64,000 nucleotides of DNA. It comes from Altimarinus sp041659565 (GTDB lineage Bacteria; Patescibacteriota; Gracilibacteria; BD1-5; UBA6164). Below, piece by piece: positions 36,963-47,326 of this stretch. The notes beneath the pieces are model-generated. The model was given only the letters and a program-made list of their open reading frames with translations. It searched no databases and was not told the DNA's origin. The translations under genes were made by a program, and so were the position numbers. How positions within the stretch are numbered: the stretch's first letter is position 1; each line of letters opens with the position of its first letter. The stretch is taken from NCBI GenBank assembly GCA_041659565.1, contig JBAZXZ010000006.1, forward strand, positions 43,324-107,323, written 5' to 3'.

Positions 36963-37487
36963 CTAAAACTCAGTATATGGCATATTATAATACTCAAACA
37001 AACCTCTAGACCCAAAAGTCTTTCTTACATTATTTTGTAGTCAAAGTTTTTCTATCCAAAGATTAATTTCTTCATCACTACTTGCTTCAATTTCTAAAAA
37101 TGTAGGAATTCCTTCGTATTCATCTATATCAAATTCTAAATGATCGATTTTGTATGAAAGTCTTTGTTTTACTTTTTCTCTTGTAGGTATTAAACCATAC
37201 TTTTCCAATGTTTTTTTAAATCATTCTATATCAGTAACCACACATTCCGTTTCTTGGGAAATTCTGATATCTGTTTTACTTTCTTTTTTCTTGATTGTAT
37301 ATAGATTACAATCTCATTTTGTTCTCAATCTAAAAAGTCTTTTTTTATCTTCCATTTTAGAATTTGCATAATCATAATAAGTATCACAAACTGTATCTTC
37401 AAAAGTCTTTACAGCTCATAATTCCTCAAGTTTTTTAATCAACTCTTCTTTATTTATTTCTAGTATCTTAATTTCCTTTTCTAACAT
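36963..37487 (-). CDS. CYTH-domain protein
   Basis: 174 residues, a single CYTH domain: N-terminal ExExK motif (MLEKEIK), then TYYDYAN, RLFRLRTKG, YTIKKKES, and the later EIEAS strand. CYTH enzymes hydrolyse triphosphate compounds (thiamine triphosphate, inorganic triphosphate) or form cAMP. It lies 8 bases after a longer paralogue (37496-38719) and before the Mur ligase. The substrate cannot be read. Confidence 0.82.
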
Positions 37488-37495
37488 TTTTTATA

Positions 37496-38719
37496 TTAAT
37501 TAATTACTTTTTTTGGTTCATCAGTTAATTTATTATCTAAAAATTTTGTACTTCCCGTAGCCATTCTTGGATATTTACTTTCATCATCAAGTCATAATGT
37601 TTCTAAACATTTTGTTATACTTGTAGATTCAGAAGCTTCAATCTCCATCATTTCTTGTTTTCAATCATATTTATCAATATCAAATTTTGTCCATCATCAA
37701 AATGCTTTATCAGATTCTATTGCATATGAAACTCTATCTTTCTTTTTCTTACGAGTTTCAGTAAATCATGCTGAAGTAATTGCATTTCTAAATAAATCGA
37801 AATCTACAATTTCAAATTCTTGTTCAAAACATGTTCTTGTTTCAACCTTTCTTTCAACTGCAAACCTTTCAAACATTTTTTGCTCATCATCTGTTAATTT
37901 TCTTTTAATTGTATAATAATACTTAGGACTTCATCATCATTTTGGTATTTTTTTTCTGATTCTAAATGTACTTTTATATGTACTATCTCACAATTTTGTT
38001 CTTAAATTATTATTTTTGTTATCATAATCATAATAAGTGTCTTCAATTTCTCATTCAAATGTCTTTTTTGCTCAAAGATTCTTTAATCTTTTAATTATAT
38101 CATTTTTATTTCATCATATATTACATATTTTAACCTCTTCTTCAATCTCATGTTTATTAACTATATTTCAAGATAATTTTATAAATCAATATGAATGTAA
38201 AACCATTAAAAATGTAGTTAATGTAGGATCTTTTAAAACATGATATATTATTTCTCAGGTTTTATCATATACATCTTTAAGTCTATCAGAATATTTACTT
38301 GTATCAAATCATATTGAATCAAGTACTTTTAATATCCATAAAATTAATACTTTATAAGATACATTTTGAATCAATTTACTTAATTTCTTATTATCATTTA
38401 TATAATTATTTAATTTTTCAGATTTATTTTTTCAGATTATTTTCATAACCTCTTCTGCGACCCTATCTATTTCTGATTCAATTTTTTCAGCAGTTAATAA
38501 TTTTTTTTCATCATTTACTAACACATTATTACTTAAACCTTTTAAATCTTCTTTAAGAAGAGTAGATCATTCTGATTCATCAAGTTTTATTAATATATCT
38601 TCAAATATTACTGAATGAATATCTCATAATTCTTTTTGTCATAAAAAGCCTTCTATTATTTTCTTTTCATTTCATTTAAATATTGTTAATCATGTTCTTC
38701 TATTCTCTGCATTATACAT
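37496..38719 (-). CDS. CYTH-domain protein with N-terminal helical extension
   Basis: 407 residues. The C-terminal 200 residues are a CYTH domain paralogous to the next gene (EEEVKIC, TYYDYDN, FRIRKK, YYTIKRK, EIEASE). The N-terminal 190 residues are helical and unrelated to anything I know, with one possibly buried hydrophobic stretch (YKVLILWILKVLDSI). The fusion may supply an interaction module. Operon with the smaller CYTH gene. Confidence 0.78.
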
Positions 38720-38802
38720 TTACTAATTGCTTTTAAAAATTAAATATGATTTTAAATTAATACTTGTTTTTATGTTTTTGTCAATAAAAAATCTTATTTA
38801 AT

Positions 38803-40983
38803 TTAAATCTTTTTAACTAACTTTAAACCTATTCTTCATTTTTCTCTATCCACAGTCAAAACTTCAATCTCAACTTTATCTCATACTTTTACTATTTCTT
38901 CAACTGTTGCAACTCTAGTTGGTGCTAGTTTTGAGATATGAATCATACCTGTTTTACCTCTAAATTCAACTATTGCTCAAGTTCAAGTAATAATATTTAT
39001 TATTTCTCAAGTATGTAATTCTCAAATTGTAGGTTCCCATATAAGGTTTTTTATCCAAGCTAATGCTTTTTCCGCTCAAATACTGTCTTTTCAAGTTACA
39101 AAAGTCTTTCAATCATCTTCGATATGTATATTCACTGCAAAATCAGCTTCAGCTTTTTGTATATTTTCTCATCATTTACCTATTATCTCTCTTATTTTTG
39201 AAACTGGAACAAGTATACTAAGTACACGAGGTGCATATGGAGAAAGTTCTTTATTTGATTCTGAAATCATATTTTTCATCTCTCATAATATATAAGTTAT
39301 AGCTTCATTACTTTGAGCAAAAGCTTCTTTAAAAACTTGCATACTAAGTCATTTTATTTTCACATCAAGTTGCATAGCTGTGATACCTTTTGGAGTTCTA
39401 GCCACTTTAAAATCCATATCTCATAAAAAATCTTCTTGTGCTTGAATATCACTTAATATCTTATATTTATTTGTTTTTTCATCATAAATCATACCTATTG
39501 CAACTCATGCAACTGGTGCAGTTATCGGAACTCAAGCATTCATCAAACTCATTGTACTACCACAAATTGAAGCCATAGAACTTGATCAATTACATGTCAT
39601 AGTTTCTGAAACTACTCTCATCATATAAGGAAAATCAAGTTGATTTGGTAAAACTGGTTCAAGTGCTTTTTCAGCTAATCTACCATGTCAGATTTCTCTT
39701 CTACCTGTTCATCTCATCATTCTTACTTCTCAAACTGCATACGGAGGAAAATTGTAATGATGAATATACCTTTTTGTATTTTCGTCATACATATCATCAA
39801 TTATCTGTATATCATCTGGTCAACCAAGTGTTGTAACAGTTAAAATTTGAGTCATACCTCTTTGAAATAATGCACTTCAATGAGTTCTAGGAAGTAATCC
39901 TACTTCTCAAATAATACTTCTAACTTCATTTATTTTTCTACCATCAAGTCTCTTTTCTTTTTCTAGTACATTTTTTCTCATCACTTCTTTTACTCTTTTA
40001 TAAACTAGATCTCAAACAAAAGTCATTTCTTCTTTAATTTTTTCGATATCTTCTCATTCTTTGATTAGAACCAATTTTTCATTTATCAAAAAATCTTTAA
40101 CTTCTACATCAAATCTATTCAAAACTTCTTGAAATTCATGTTTTCAAGTCTCATACAATGAATTTAATTTTTCTTCAGTTAAATATTCTTTTACATTTGA
40201 GTAAAGTGTCTCATCTGGTTTATTATAACTTTCTTTTACTTCGCAAATACCAAATCTATCTTTATATTCTTTTATATAATCTATTTGTGCTTCACAAAGT
40301 TGTTTAATAATTTTATGAGCAAATTCAAGTGATTTCATCATTTCATCATCAGACACTTCGTTACTTTGTGCTTCTACCATAGTTATAGCATCCATAGTTC
40401 AAGCAACTACCAAAGTCAATTTAGCATCACCCACTTCCAAAAAACTAGGATCAAATACCAATCTATCGTCATTAGTTAAGACAACTCTAACTCATGAAAC
40501 TGGTCATTCAAAAGATGCATTTGTCATAAGTAAAGCTAGAGAAGCACCAGTAATTCAATAAAAACTTAAATCTGATTCATTTGAACTTGATAATGCTGTA
40601 GCGATAATTTGAACATCATTAATAAGTCATTTTGGAAACATAGGTCTTATTGGCCTGTCTATAATTCTAGAACTAATTATTGCATGTTCTGATGGTCTTC
40701 ATTCTCTTTTATTAAATCTATTTCACCCTATTTTTCAAGTTGCATAGTATCTTTCTTGATATTCAACTGATAGAGGAAAATAATCTGCTTTCATATTTAA
40801 TCATTCTTCTTTTATTCCACAAGAAACAAATAAATAGTTTCAACTATCATCACTAATCGTAACTGATCAATTTGAAAGTAACCCCAATTTTCCTGATTCA
40901 AAAACTATATTTATCCCCTCTATATCATAAGATTTTTTTAGAGGTTTTATCTTTGTAGCATTTTTATCTGATAATCAAATCAT
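38803..40983 (-). CDS. pnp: polyribonucleotide nucleotidyltransferase (PNPase)
   Basis: 726 residues, usual length about 700. Two RNase PH domains: the first with FVSCGIKEEGLNMKADYFPLSVEYQERYYA and RIIDRPIRPMFP, the second with LPRTHGSALFQRGMTQ, then GSTMSLMNAGVPI and DFLGDMDFKVA. A KH domain (IREIIGKGGENI) and a C-terminal S1 domain (GAIVEFRGKTGMIHISKLA) follow. It degrades RNA 3' to 5' by phosphorolysis. Single gene with about 200 bases of leader containing no other gene; pnp leaders are often autoregulated but I see no clear element. Confidence 0.97.
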
Positions 40984-41143
40984 AAAATAATATTTAAAAA
41001 ATAAGTAGTAATAATTTATTGTGAAATTGATGAAATACTAAGTTCCAAGTAATAATTACTAAATTTTTTATTAACTAATACTTGCTTCCTAATACATCAT
41101 CTCTTACGAAAATTTTTACTTGCAAAAGTATACTCAAAAAATA

Positions 41144-41172
41144 AAAAAAGTGAAAATATTTTCACTTTTTTA
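41144..41172 (-). terminator. intrinsic terminator
   Basis: Short stem aaaaagtgaaaa / ttttcacttttt with flanking A and T runs, below the stop of the coiled-coil exported protein. Confidence 0.75.
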
Positions 41173-41188
41173 TGTTGTTTGAATAATC

Positions 41189-41944
41189 TTATTTTAATTC
41201 TAATAAAAATTCTTGTAATTTTTCAATAAGTAAATCATATACATATAATTCTATTTTTCAAACATTAACTCATGATGATACCTTCTTTTCTTTTTTTATC
41301 TGAACATTTTTTATTATCCTATCCAAAATATATTTTCTTTTTTCTAAATCCAATTTTTGAAAATCTTTATTATCTTTAAATGATTGCAATTTTTCATCAA
41401 TTTTTGTAGTAATCAATACATTTATATCACTTTCAAATTCATCATTATTAATTTTGATTTTCTCTTTTAAAACTAATATTTTTTCGTCTAAAATTTCTTT
41501 GTTTTTATATATTTCATCTTTGATTATATTATCTTGTTTTATAGCTTCTAAACTATCTTTTATATAATCTAAATAATCTTGTGATTTTTCTGTATCAACA
41601 AATATTATGATTTTTTTATAAGTTTCTTTTTTTATATTAAGTAGTTTTTTTTCATAATCTAGAACATCTTTTTGCACTTTGAATTCATTATAATCTTTTA
41701 TAATTTTATTTATTTCTTCTATCTGTGAAATAGTTATATCATCTTTCAAAAATTCTTTTACATCAGAAACACTTGATAAATCAGGAGTTTTTTGATATAT
41801 ATCCTTCTGTTTTTCTTGTAATATAGCTATATTTTGTTTCAATTCAACGATAGTAACTCATGTTGAAGCTGAAACTTTACCAAAAATAGATAAAATAAAC
41901 AAAACTATAAATATTATTTTTACATACCTACCTGACTTAATCAT
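41189..41944 (-). CDS. exported coiled-coil protein, unknown
   Basis: 251 residues. Signal peptide or membrane anchor IIFIVLFILSIFGKVSA (about residues 10-26), then charged, Lys/Glu-rich helices with heptad-like spacing through residue 215. No enzymatic motif. It is transcribed away from lexA, the two sharing a 230-base intergenic region. A periplasmic or cell-surface structural role is possible. Confidence 0.65.
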
Positions 41945-41972
41945 ATCTTATAAAATTATATTTTAACAAAAA

Positions 41973-42041
41973 TTAGAGAATCTTTTTAGAGTTTAGTTGT
42001 TAAACTAAGGCTTTAACTCGAAAAATGATGTGATTCTCTAA
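41973..42041. promoter_or_regulatory. stem-loop in the region upstream of lexA
   Basis: Arms ttagagaatc and gattctctaa close a loop that itself contains a hairpin (gtttagttgttaaac). It could be a leader RNA or an operator for the divergent genes. No known family recognised. Confidence 0.4.
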
Positions 42042-42114
42042 CTTCCGTAAATGTATGATATACAATTTTATATTATTTACAATTTTTTAATGTAGAGATT
42101 ATGTGAAGAAAAAT

Positions 42115-42143
42115 TTGACTTTTAAAAATATCATATATACTGT
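42115..42143 (+). promoter_or_regulatory. putative lexA promoter
   Basis: TTGACT, about 15 bases, then TATACT (or TACTGT after 17). The -10 overlaps a short palindrome (gtatac), possibly a LexA autoregulatory operator; no canonical E. coli-type SOS box is seen. Confidence 0.45.
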
Positions 42144-42174
42144 ATACATACATATTATATATTAAATTAATACT

Positions 42175-42804
42175 ATGATTACAGATAATCAACAAAAAGT
42201 TCTTGATAAAATTGTTAGCTTTATGACAAAGTATGGTAAATCACCAACTATTGAGGAACTTAGAATTGTACTTGAACAGAAATCAAAAAGATGAGTGACT
42301 CAATACTTAGAGTCTCTTGAAAAAAAATGATTTATAAAAAGAGATAGCTCTTATAGATGAATTAAGTTATGAAATTCTATATGAATTCAAACAATACTAA
42401 ATATTCCTATTTTAGGTTATGCTAATGCCGGAAAACCTCTAGTTTTTGCTGAGGAAAATGAACTAGGAACTTTAACAGTATCAAAAAGTATAGTAAGTGG
42501 AAATGAAGAGAATTATTTTTTCTTAAAAATAGAATGAACTTCTATGAATGATTATAAAGTAAAATGAAAAACAATTGAAAATTGAAGTTATGTACTTATC
42601 AAAAAAGATGATACAAATATAGATGATAAAAATGCATTCCTTTTTATAGTTGATTCTTGTGCAACTATCAAAGTTCCAAAAATTGATTGAGATACTCTAT
42701 ATCTATTACCTAAATCAAAAGATTCTAGTCATAAACCAATTATTTTATCAAGAGAAGATAATATAATAATCAATTGAAAAGTTGTTGATGTATTCAATTT
42801 CTAA
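42175..42804 (+). CDS. lexA: LexA repressor
   Basis: 209 residues. N-terminal winged helix (MITDNQQKVLDKIVSFM, SPTIEELR, VTQYLESLEKKGFI). The autocleavage region PILGYANAGKP contains an Ala-Gly scissile pair; the S24 peptidase has the catalytic Ser in EGTSMND and a Lys in the later ATIKVPK part. It represses SOS genes until RecA filaments trigger self-cleavage. A dinD-like gene in the window is a plausible target. A strong terminator follows at once. Confidence 0.93.
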
Positions 42805-42847
42805 AAACAAAAAAAGTATTTTAATTTAAAATACTTTTTTTGTTTTT
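42803..42847. terminator. bidirectional terminator between lexA and the rRNA methyltransferase
   Basis: 20-base arms around a 5-base loop, A-run left and T-run right; serves converging genes. Confidence 0.85.
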
Positions 42848-44162
42848 ATCTCAGATTATCAAGATAAATATTCGGAATAAATTCACCATTTTTGTATTTT
42901 CATATACTTACTCATATTTTGTATAAAAAGATTTTTTTCCATAATTCACTTATATCCATATCAGTCACAAAAATCTCATCTTTGTATCTATAAAATTTCT
43001 TATATTTTATCGAAAAATTATAATTATCTTCAATATATTTTTCCAAAAATTTTGTATCCTTTGATGATAATTTTTCAAAATTTTGAACTATATCTTTTTT
43101 TACTTGTGAAAATTTATTTTTTTTATCTATTTTTACATCAAACAAAGAATTTCTAGAGTATTTTGGTTTAATTTCTTCTTTTTCTATATTTTTTATTTTT
43201 CTGATTTTTGCTACAAAAAATCATCCAGTATGATTTATATGTGGCCAATTTCTGATAAAAGATGAATTATCTGAAATTTGTCATTCCGGACCTGATCCGG
43301 AATCATTAAATAAGTTTTGACCTTTTCATGATTCTGAAATAAATTCAGAATGACAATCTAATGGAACTATTTCTAAACTTCCCTTATATCTCTCCATAAC
43401 AGCTTCTATAACTCATTCATTCTCCAATTTATTTAATGTACAAGTACTATAAACAAGTTCTCATCATACTTTTAGAGTTTTTACAGCACTATCAATTAGA
43501 GAAAGTTGCAATTTTGAAATTGATTTTATATTTTTTATATTCCGATATTTCAGAGAGTCATCAGTTTTAAAAGCAGTTCATTCTCAACTACATGGTGCAT
43601 CCAAAAGTACTTTATCAAATAGTTCTTCAGATTCTTTAAAAAACCTTCAATCATAATTTGTACATACTATATTCAAAGATCACATCCTATCTAAATTGAA
43701 AAAGAGTCATTTAAATCTTTCTTTGTTTATCTCATTTGCTACAATAATTGAATTTGGATAATACTCAGAAAGTTGAGTCGTCTTACCTCCAGGACTTGCA
43801 CTCATATCCAAAATAGTATACTCTGAATAATCTATTTTATCTCCTGACATATAATAAGGAGAACTTGAAGCAGCCAATTCTTGTACATAAAAATAACCCT
43901 TTTGATGTTCTGAAGTATTTCATAAAGCTGTATCTAAATCTTCAAATCTATCAATATAAAATGTATTTTTTCACAAACTAGTTTCAGTTAATTGCCATCA
44001 ATTATTTTTTGCTAACTTTTTAAAATCATCTATACTTATCTTGTTTGTATTAACTCTTATTGATTTTTTTAATGGCTTACTACAGGCACAATTAAATTGA
44101 TTAATTTCATCATCTGAAAAATTGAATTCTTTTTTTATGTAGTTTATAAAGTCTTGTTTCAT
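42846..44162 (-). CDS. RsmB/RsmF-type rRNA cytosine-C5 methyltransferase
   Basis: 438 residues. NOL1/NOP2/Sun family: SAM motif LDMSASPGGKTTQL, catalytic motif LLDAPCSGEGTAF, and the second cysteine in VYSTCTL. It makes m5C in 16S rRNA. Between the catalytic core and the C-terminal RNA-binding part, residues about 270-296 are encoded by an inverted pair of palindromic repeats (43279-43304 and 43330-43355), including TGA read as Gly. Target base not readable. Confidence 0.9.
43279..43355. repeat. inverted pair of palindromic repeats inside the rRNA methyltransferase gene
   Basis: tgtcattccgga...tccggaatc at 43279-43304 and a diverged partner gattctgaaataaattcagaatgaca at 43330-43355. Both are family A. 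They are translated in frame as a linker. Confidence 0.85.
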
Positions 44163-44293
44163 TAATAGAATTTAAAAGAATAAAATATCATTTTGTGTGT
44201 GTTTTATTTTCGGTAATTATATACAAAATTATATTAATACAATTTTTAAACAAAAAATACCACTTTGCTGTGGTATTTCATAAATTATATTTT

Positions 44294-45034
44294 TTATTTT
44301 TTAAAACTCTCAAGAATCTCACGAGCTACATCTTTTCAACCTAGTCAAAAAGCAATTCATGCTCATACTGTAATTGTAGCTATAAAACCCACAAATATCG
44401 TATTTATAATAAATTCATCAACTATTTTTACATAATTTAAAACTATCATTATAGTAAAAAAAAGTACAATAAATTTTGATCCCATAGCTATTATTCTACT
44501 TGTTTGATGTTTTGTTAATTCTAAAGCATAAAATACTATATCATATATAGTATCTGCAAATCTAATTCAAAAAAATCATATACAAACTGCAATAAATAAA
44601 TTTGGTAAATAATTCAATACATCACTTAAAAATATTTCAACCTCAGTAATTCAAATAACAACAATACTTAACCTAAAAAATATTAAAAAAATATAATATG
44701 AAAAAGCTTTTGCTACAATTATATCCACATTTATTTTTTCAGTAAGTTTTTTTCTTTTTATTATTTTTGTTGCTCCTTTTTTCCCAATATTTGACTCTAA
44801 AATAACATCTTCTCATAAATTTAAATCCATTTTTGATTCAAGCTTATTAATCAAGTTAATGATTTTAAATTTTCTAAAGATAAATATTACTGATTCGTAT
44901 ATAATTATTGCTATAAGTATACCAAATAACAATATAGTTATAGCTCAAATTATTTTTGGCACATATATTTCAGCTTTCATCATCAGACCTTCATAGATAT
45001 TATCAATAATTTGTTGTCATCAATTTAATAACAT
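44294..45034 (-). CDS. MscS-like small mechanosensitive channel/TM-helix protein
   Basis: 246 residues. Five hydrophobic helices (about residues 22-46, 98-120, 128-150, 180-200, 208-230). The C-terminal end reads FGLGGKDVAREILE, the motif that follows the pore helix in MscS-type proteins; the beta and C-terminal domains of full MscS are absent. Such short forms occur in Patescibacteria. It may gate ion or osmolyte release. Confidence 0.75.
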
Positions 45035-45121
45035 ATTTTTATAATTAATAGTTAAATATAAAATCCCCTTATTTTTCAGTTATTTTAATTATATCATAAA
45101 AAAATAAAACTACAAAAAAAT

Positions 45122-45149
45122 TTGACTTTAAAATAATTTTTTATAAAAT
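45122..45149 (+). promoter_or_regulatory. putative promoter of tRNA-Gly(UCA)
   Basis: TTGACT, 16 bases, TAAAAT; the mature tRNA begins about 50 bases downstream. Confidence 0.5.
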
Positions 45150-45199
45150 GCAAAAGCACTTAACTTAAGGTTACACACTTTGTAAAATATTGAAAACAT

Positions 45200-45278
45200 G
45201 CGAGGGTAACATAAAAGAGTGAGTGTACTAAGGCTTCAACCCTTGGGTGTGCCAGTTCAAACCTGGTCCCTCGCTCCA
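45200..45278 (+). tRNA. tRNA-Gly (anticodon UCA) decoding UGA
   Basis: 79 bases with encoded CCA. Acceptor stem GCGAGGG / CCCTCGC and discriminator T, as in bacterial tRNA-Gly. Anticodon stem TAAGG / CCTTG and loop CTTCAAC give anticodon TCA. The T arm is GCCAG-TTCAAAC-CTGGT. The D arm is odd: ACAT / GTGT with a loop lacking the usual GG and an extra linker base. It would read UGA as glycine; C35, an identity base for GlyRS, is kept. UGA-decoding tRNA-Gly is known from SR1 and Gracilibacteria. A tRNA-Sec is excluded by the normal 7-bp acceptor and short variable loop; tRNA-Trp(UCA) is unlikely from the discriminator. Confidence 0.92.
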
Positions 45279-45294
45279 TAAAAAAAAGAGCTTA

Positions 45295-45355
45295 GAACTT
45301 AGATATTAGAACTTAGAAAAGAAAATCTAAGAGATAAGTTTTAAGTTCTTTTTTA
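45295..45355 (+). terminator. probable terminator after tRNA-Gly
   Basis: Imperfect long stem (gaacttag...cttaga with tctaagag...aagttc) followed by ttctttttta. Confidence 0.5.
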
Positions 45356-45394
45356 TACTAAAACACTAAAACATAATCCCTAATCCAAAATATT

Positions 45395-45727
45395 ATGGCA
45401 AATACTCATGGACTTACATCTAGAATCGTAAAAAAACAAGCTGCATCAAGAAAATTAGCTAAAAATAAAAAAGCTTCTTTTCAAGTTTATATGGGAAATG
45501 AAAATGCTGTAACAAGAAAAAATACTAGTTATAAAGCTAGAAAACATTATATGGAAAACAAACAAATGTTTCCAAAAAAGAAACTTTCTACAAAAAACCA
45601 TCAATCACTTATGGAACAATGAATATTGGATGAAAGATGATTTTTTAAGGTTGGGAAAAAGAAAAATTATGTTACTTGATCTATGGTTGATGCAAAAGGA
45701 CTTGATTTCTATGGAATGCCTAGATAA
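45395..45727 (+). CDS. small basic protein, possibly RNA-binding
   Basis: 110 residues, strongly basic: about a quarter Lys/Arg, especially residues 10-32 and 40-65. The C terminus reads GLDFYGMPR. It resembles ribosomal-type proteins in composition and may bind RNA, but I cannot assign it to a family. Only three TGA codons. Single-gene unit between tRNA-Gly and a strong terminator. Confidence 0.65.
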
Positions 45728-45750
45728 TTTAGATAAAAGAATAAAGTTAT

Positions 45751-45781
45751 AAAAAAAGACAAAAATTTTTGTCTTTTTTTT
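45751..45781 (+). terminator. intrinsic terminator
   Basis: Stem aaaagacaaaaa / tttttgtctttt with a T-run. Confidence 0.8.
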
Positions 45782-45835
45782 GTTTTTGAATACCATACTT
45801 TTATAATTCTAATTTTTATAATTCTAAATCATTTC

Positions 45836-46552
45836 ATGCCAACAAAATATCTATATCTCATTTGAAGTTTATATTTTGCTTTTATAGCACTATGGATGTA
45901 CTACAAGATGCCAAAATATAGAAAAGCTATGCTGGTTTTATGACTTGCAATCTTTTGGTCTGGCCCAGTATCAGAATACTTTTGGATGACCAAAGATTGG
46001 TGGCATCCAGAAACTATAACTTGAACTATAATCTGAATTGAAGATTTTATATTTTCTTTTGCTCATGTAATAATCCCTATGTTTATTTATAAACTAGTTT
46101 TCAATAAAGATACAGATAGAGATTTTACAAAAGAAAATATATCTATAAAAAATAGTTTAAAAAATCTTATTTTATGGTTTATAATCCCATTTTCATTATC
46201 TTGAATTTTATTTTGATTTTTCCATATCAATTCAGTAATATCCGTATTTATTGGGATGTTATTATCTTGTCTAATTCTTGTAATTTTAAGAAAAGATTTA
46301 TTTATTCCATCGCTTTGGTGAGCTATTCTTATGCTTATTATAGCATTACCAGCTTACTTATTACTTGAATTTCTAAGTCCCTGATATATAGAAAAATGGT
46401 GGTTTATGTCTAAATTAACATGAATCTTGTGGCTATGAATACCAATAGAAGATTTGCTCTGGTATGTAATTTACTGATTTATGTCTGGATGAGCTTATGA
46501 ATTTATATTTAATTTTAAGTTGATTGATAGGAAAACTCTCTTTAACTCTTAA
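45836..46552 (+). CDS. lycopene cyclase domain-like membrane protein
   Basis: 238 residues with about seven membrane helices. Two internal repeats carry the motif [IP]-x-[IE]-E-D before an aromatic-rich helix: GIEDFIFSFAH near residue 67 and PIEDLLWYVIYG near residue 205. This matches the two-repeat lycopene-cyclase (CrtYc/d) domain. A carotenoid function is doubtful with no other pathway genes in the window; related proteins of unknown role are common. The rsmE start follows the stop by 10 bases. Confidence 0.6.
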
Positions 46553-46562
46553 TCTCTCTCTT

Positions 46563-47273
46563 ATGCAAAGATTTCACTTCCCTACTCTAAACAACAAAGA
46601 ACTATTGATTATCTCAAATGACAATGACATCTATCACCAACTAACAAAAGTTCTCAGAATTAATACTTGAGAAGAAGTTATATTCTTTGATTGAAGTAAT
46701 TTATATGATTATATTTATAAAGTAGATTTCATAGAAAAAAAATCTATTGGTTTTAAATTAATAAAAAAGCTACCTAAACAATCAGAAAATAATCTTGAGA
46801 TAAATCTATATCAAAGTATCCCAAATAAACAAGAAAAGATAGAATACATAATACAAAAATGAGTTGAAGTATGATATAGTAGTTTTATTTTCTTCAAAAG
46901 TGAAAGGAGCCAAAATCTAAAAATAAATGAAAACAAAATAGATAGATTTAAAAAAATAATTACAGAAGCAGTAGAACAATCAGGTAGAAATATAACTCCA
47001 GAAATACAATTTTTAGAAAAAATAGATTTAAAAAGTACCAAATGACAAAATATCTATTTTCACACTGATAATAACAAAGCTAAAAAATTGAAAGAATTAA
47101 ATATAAAAGAATGAAAAATAAATATATTTATCTGACCAGAATGAGGTTTTAGTGAAAATGAAATTGATGTTTTTGACAAAAATTGATTTCAAAAAGTAAA
47201 TTTATGAGATTTTATTCTCAGAACTGAAACTGCCTGAATTGTAGTTTGATTTTATTTACTTGAAAATTTATAG
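46563..47273 (+). CDS. rsmE: 16S rRNA (uracil-1498-N3)-methyltransferase RsmE
   Basis: 236 residues, usual length about 240. Starts MQRFHFP, with HQLTKVLRI early, then KGVEVGYSSFIFF, SERSQN, AVEQSGRNITPEI, and the SPOUT-knot end IFIGPEGGFSENEI and LGDFILRTETA. It methylates U1498 of 16S rRNA. A strong terminator follows. Confidence 0.95.
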
Positions 47274-47317
47274 AAATCAAAAAAAACTTCTTATTACTAA
47301 GAAGTTTTTTTTGATTT
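47274..47317. terminator. bidirectional terminator between rsmE and pit
   Basis: 20-base arms with A- and T-runs, between converging genes. Confidence 0.85.
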
Positions 47318-47326
47318 TGTAAATTC

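Noticed and set aside
41973..42041. A tRNA or known riboswitch upstream of lexA
   Set aside because: No cloverleaf, CCA or conserved riboswitch core could be drawn; left as an unassigned stem-loop.
45200..45278. Selenocysteine tRNA or tRNA-Trp(UCA)
   Set aside because: The acceptor stem is 7 bp with a short variable loop, unlike tRNA-Sec. The discriminator U and GCG start fit tRNA-Gly, and UGA aligns with Gly in conserved motifs.
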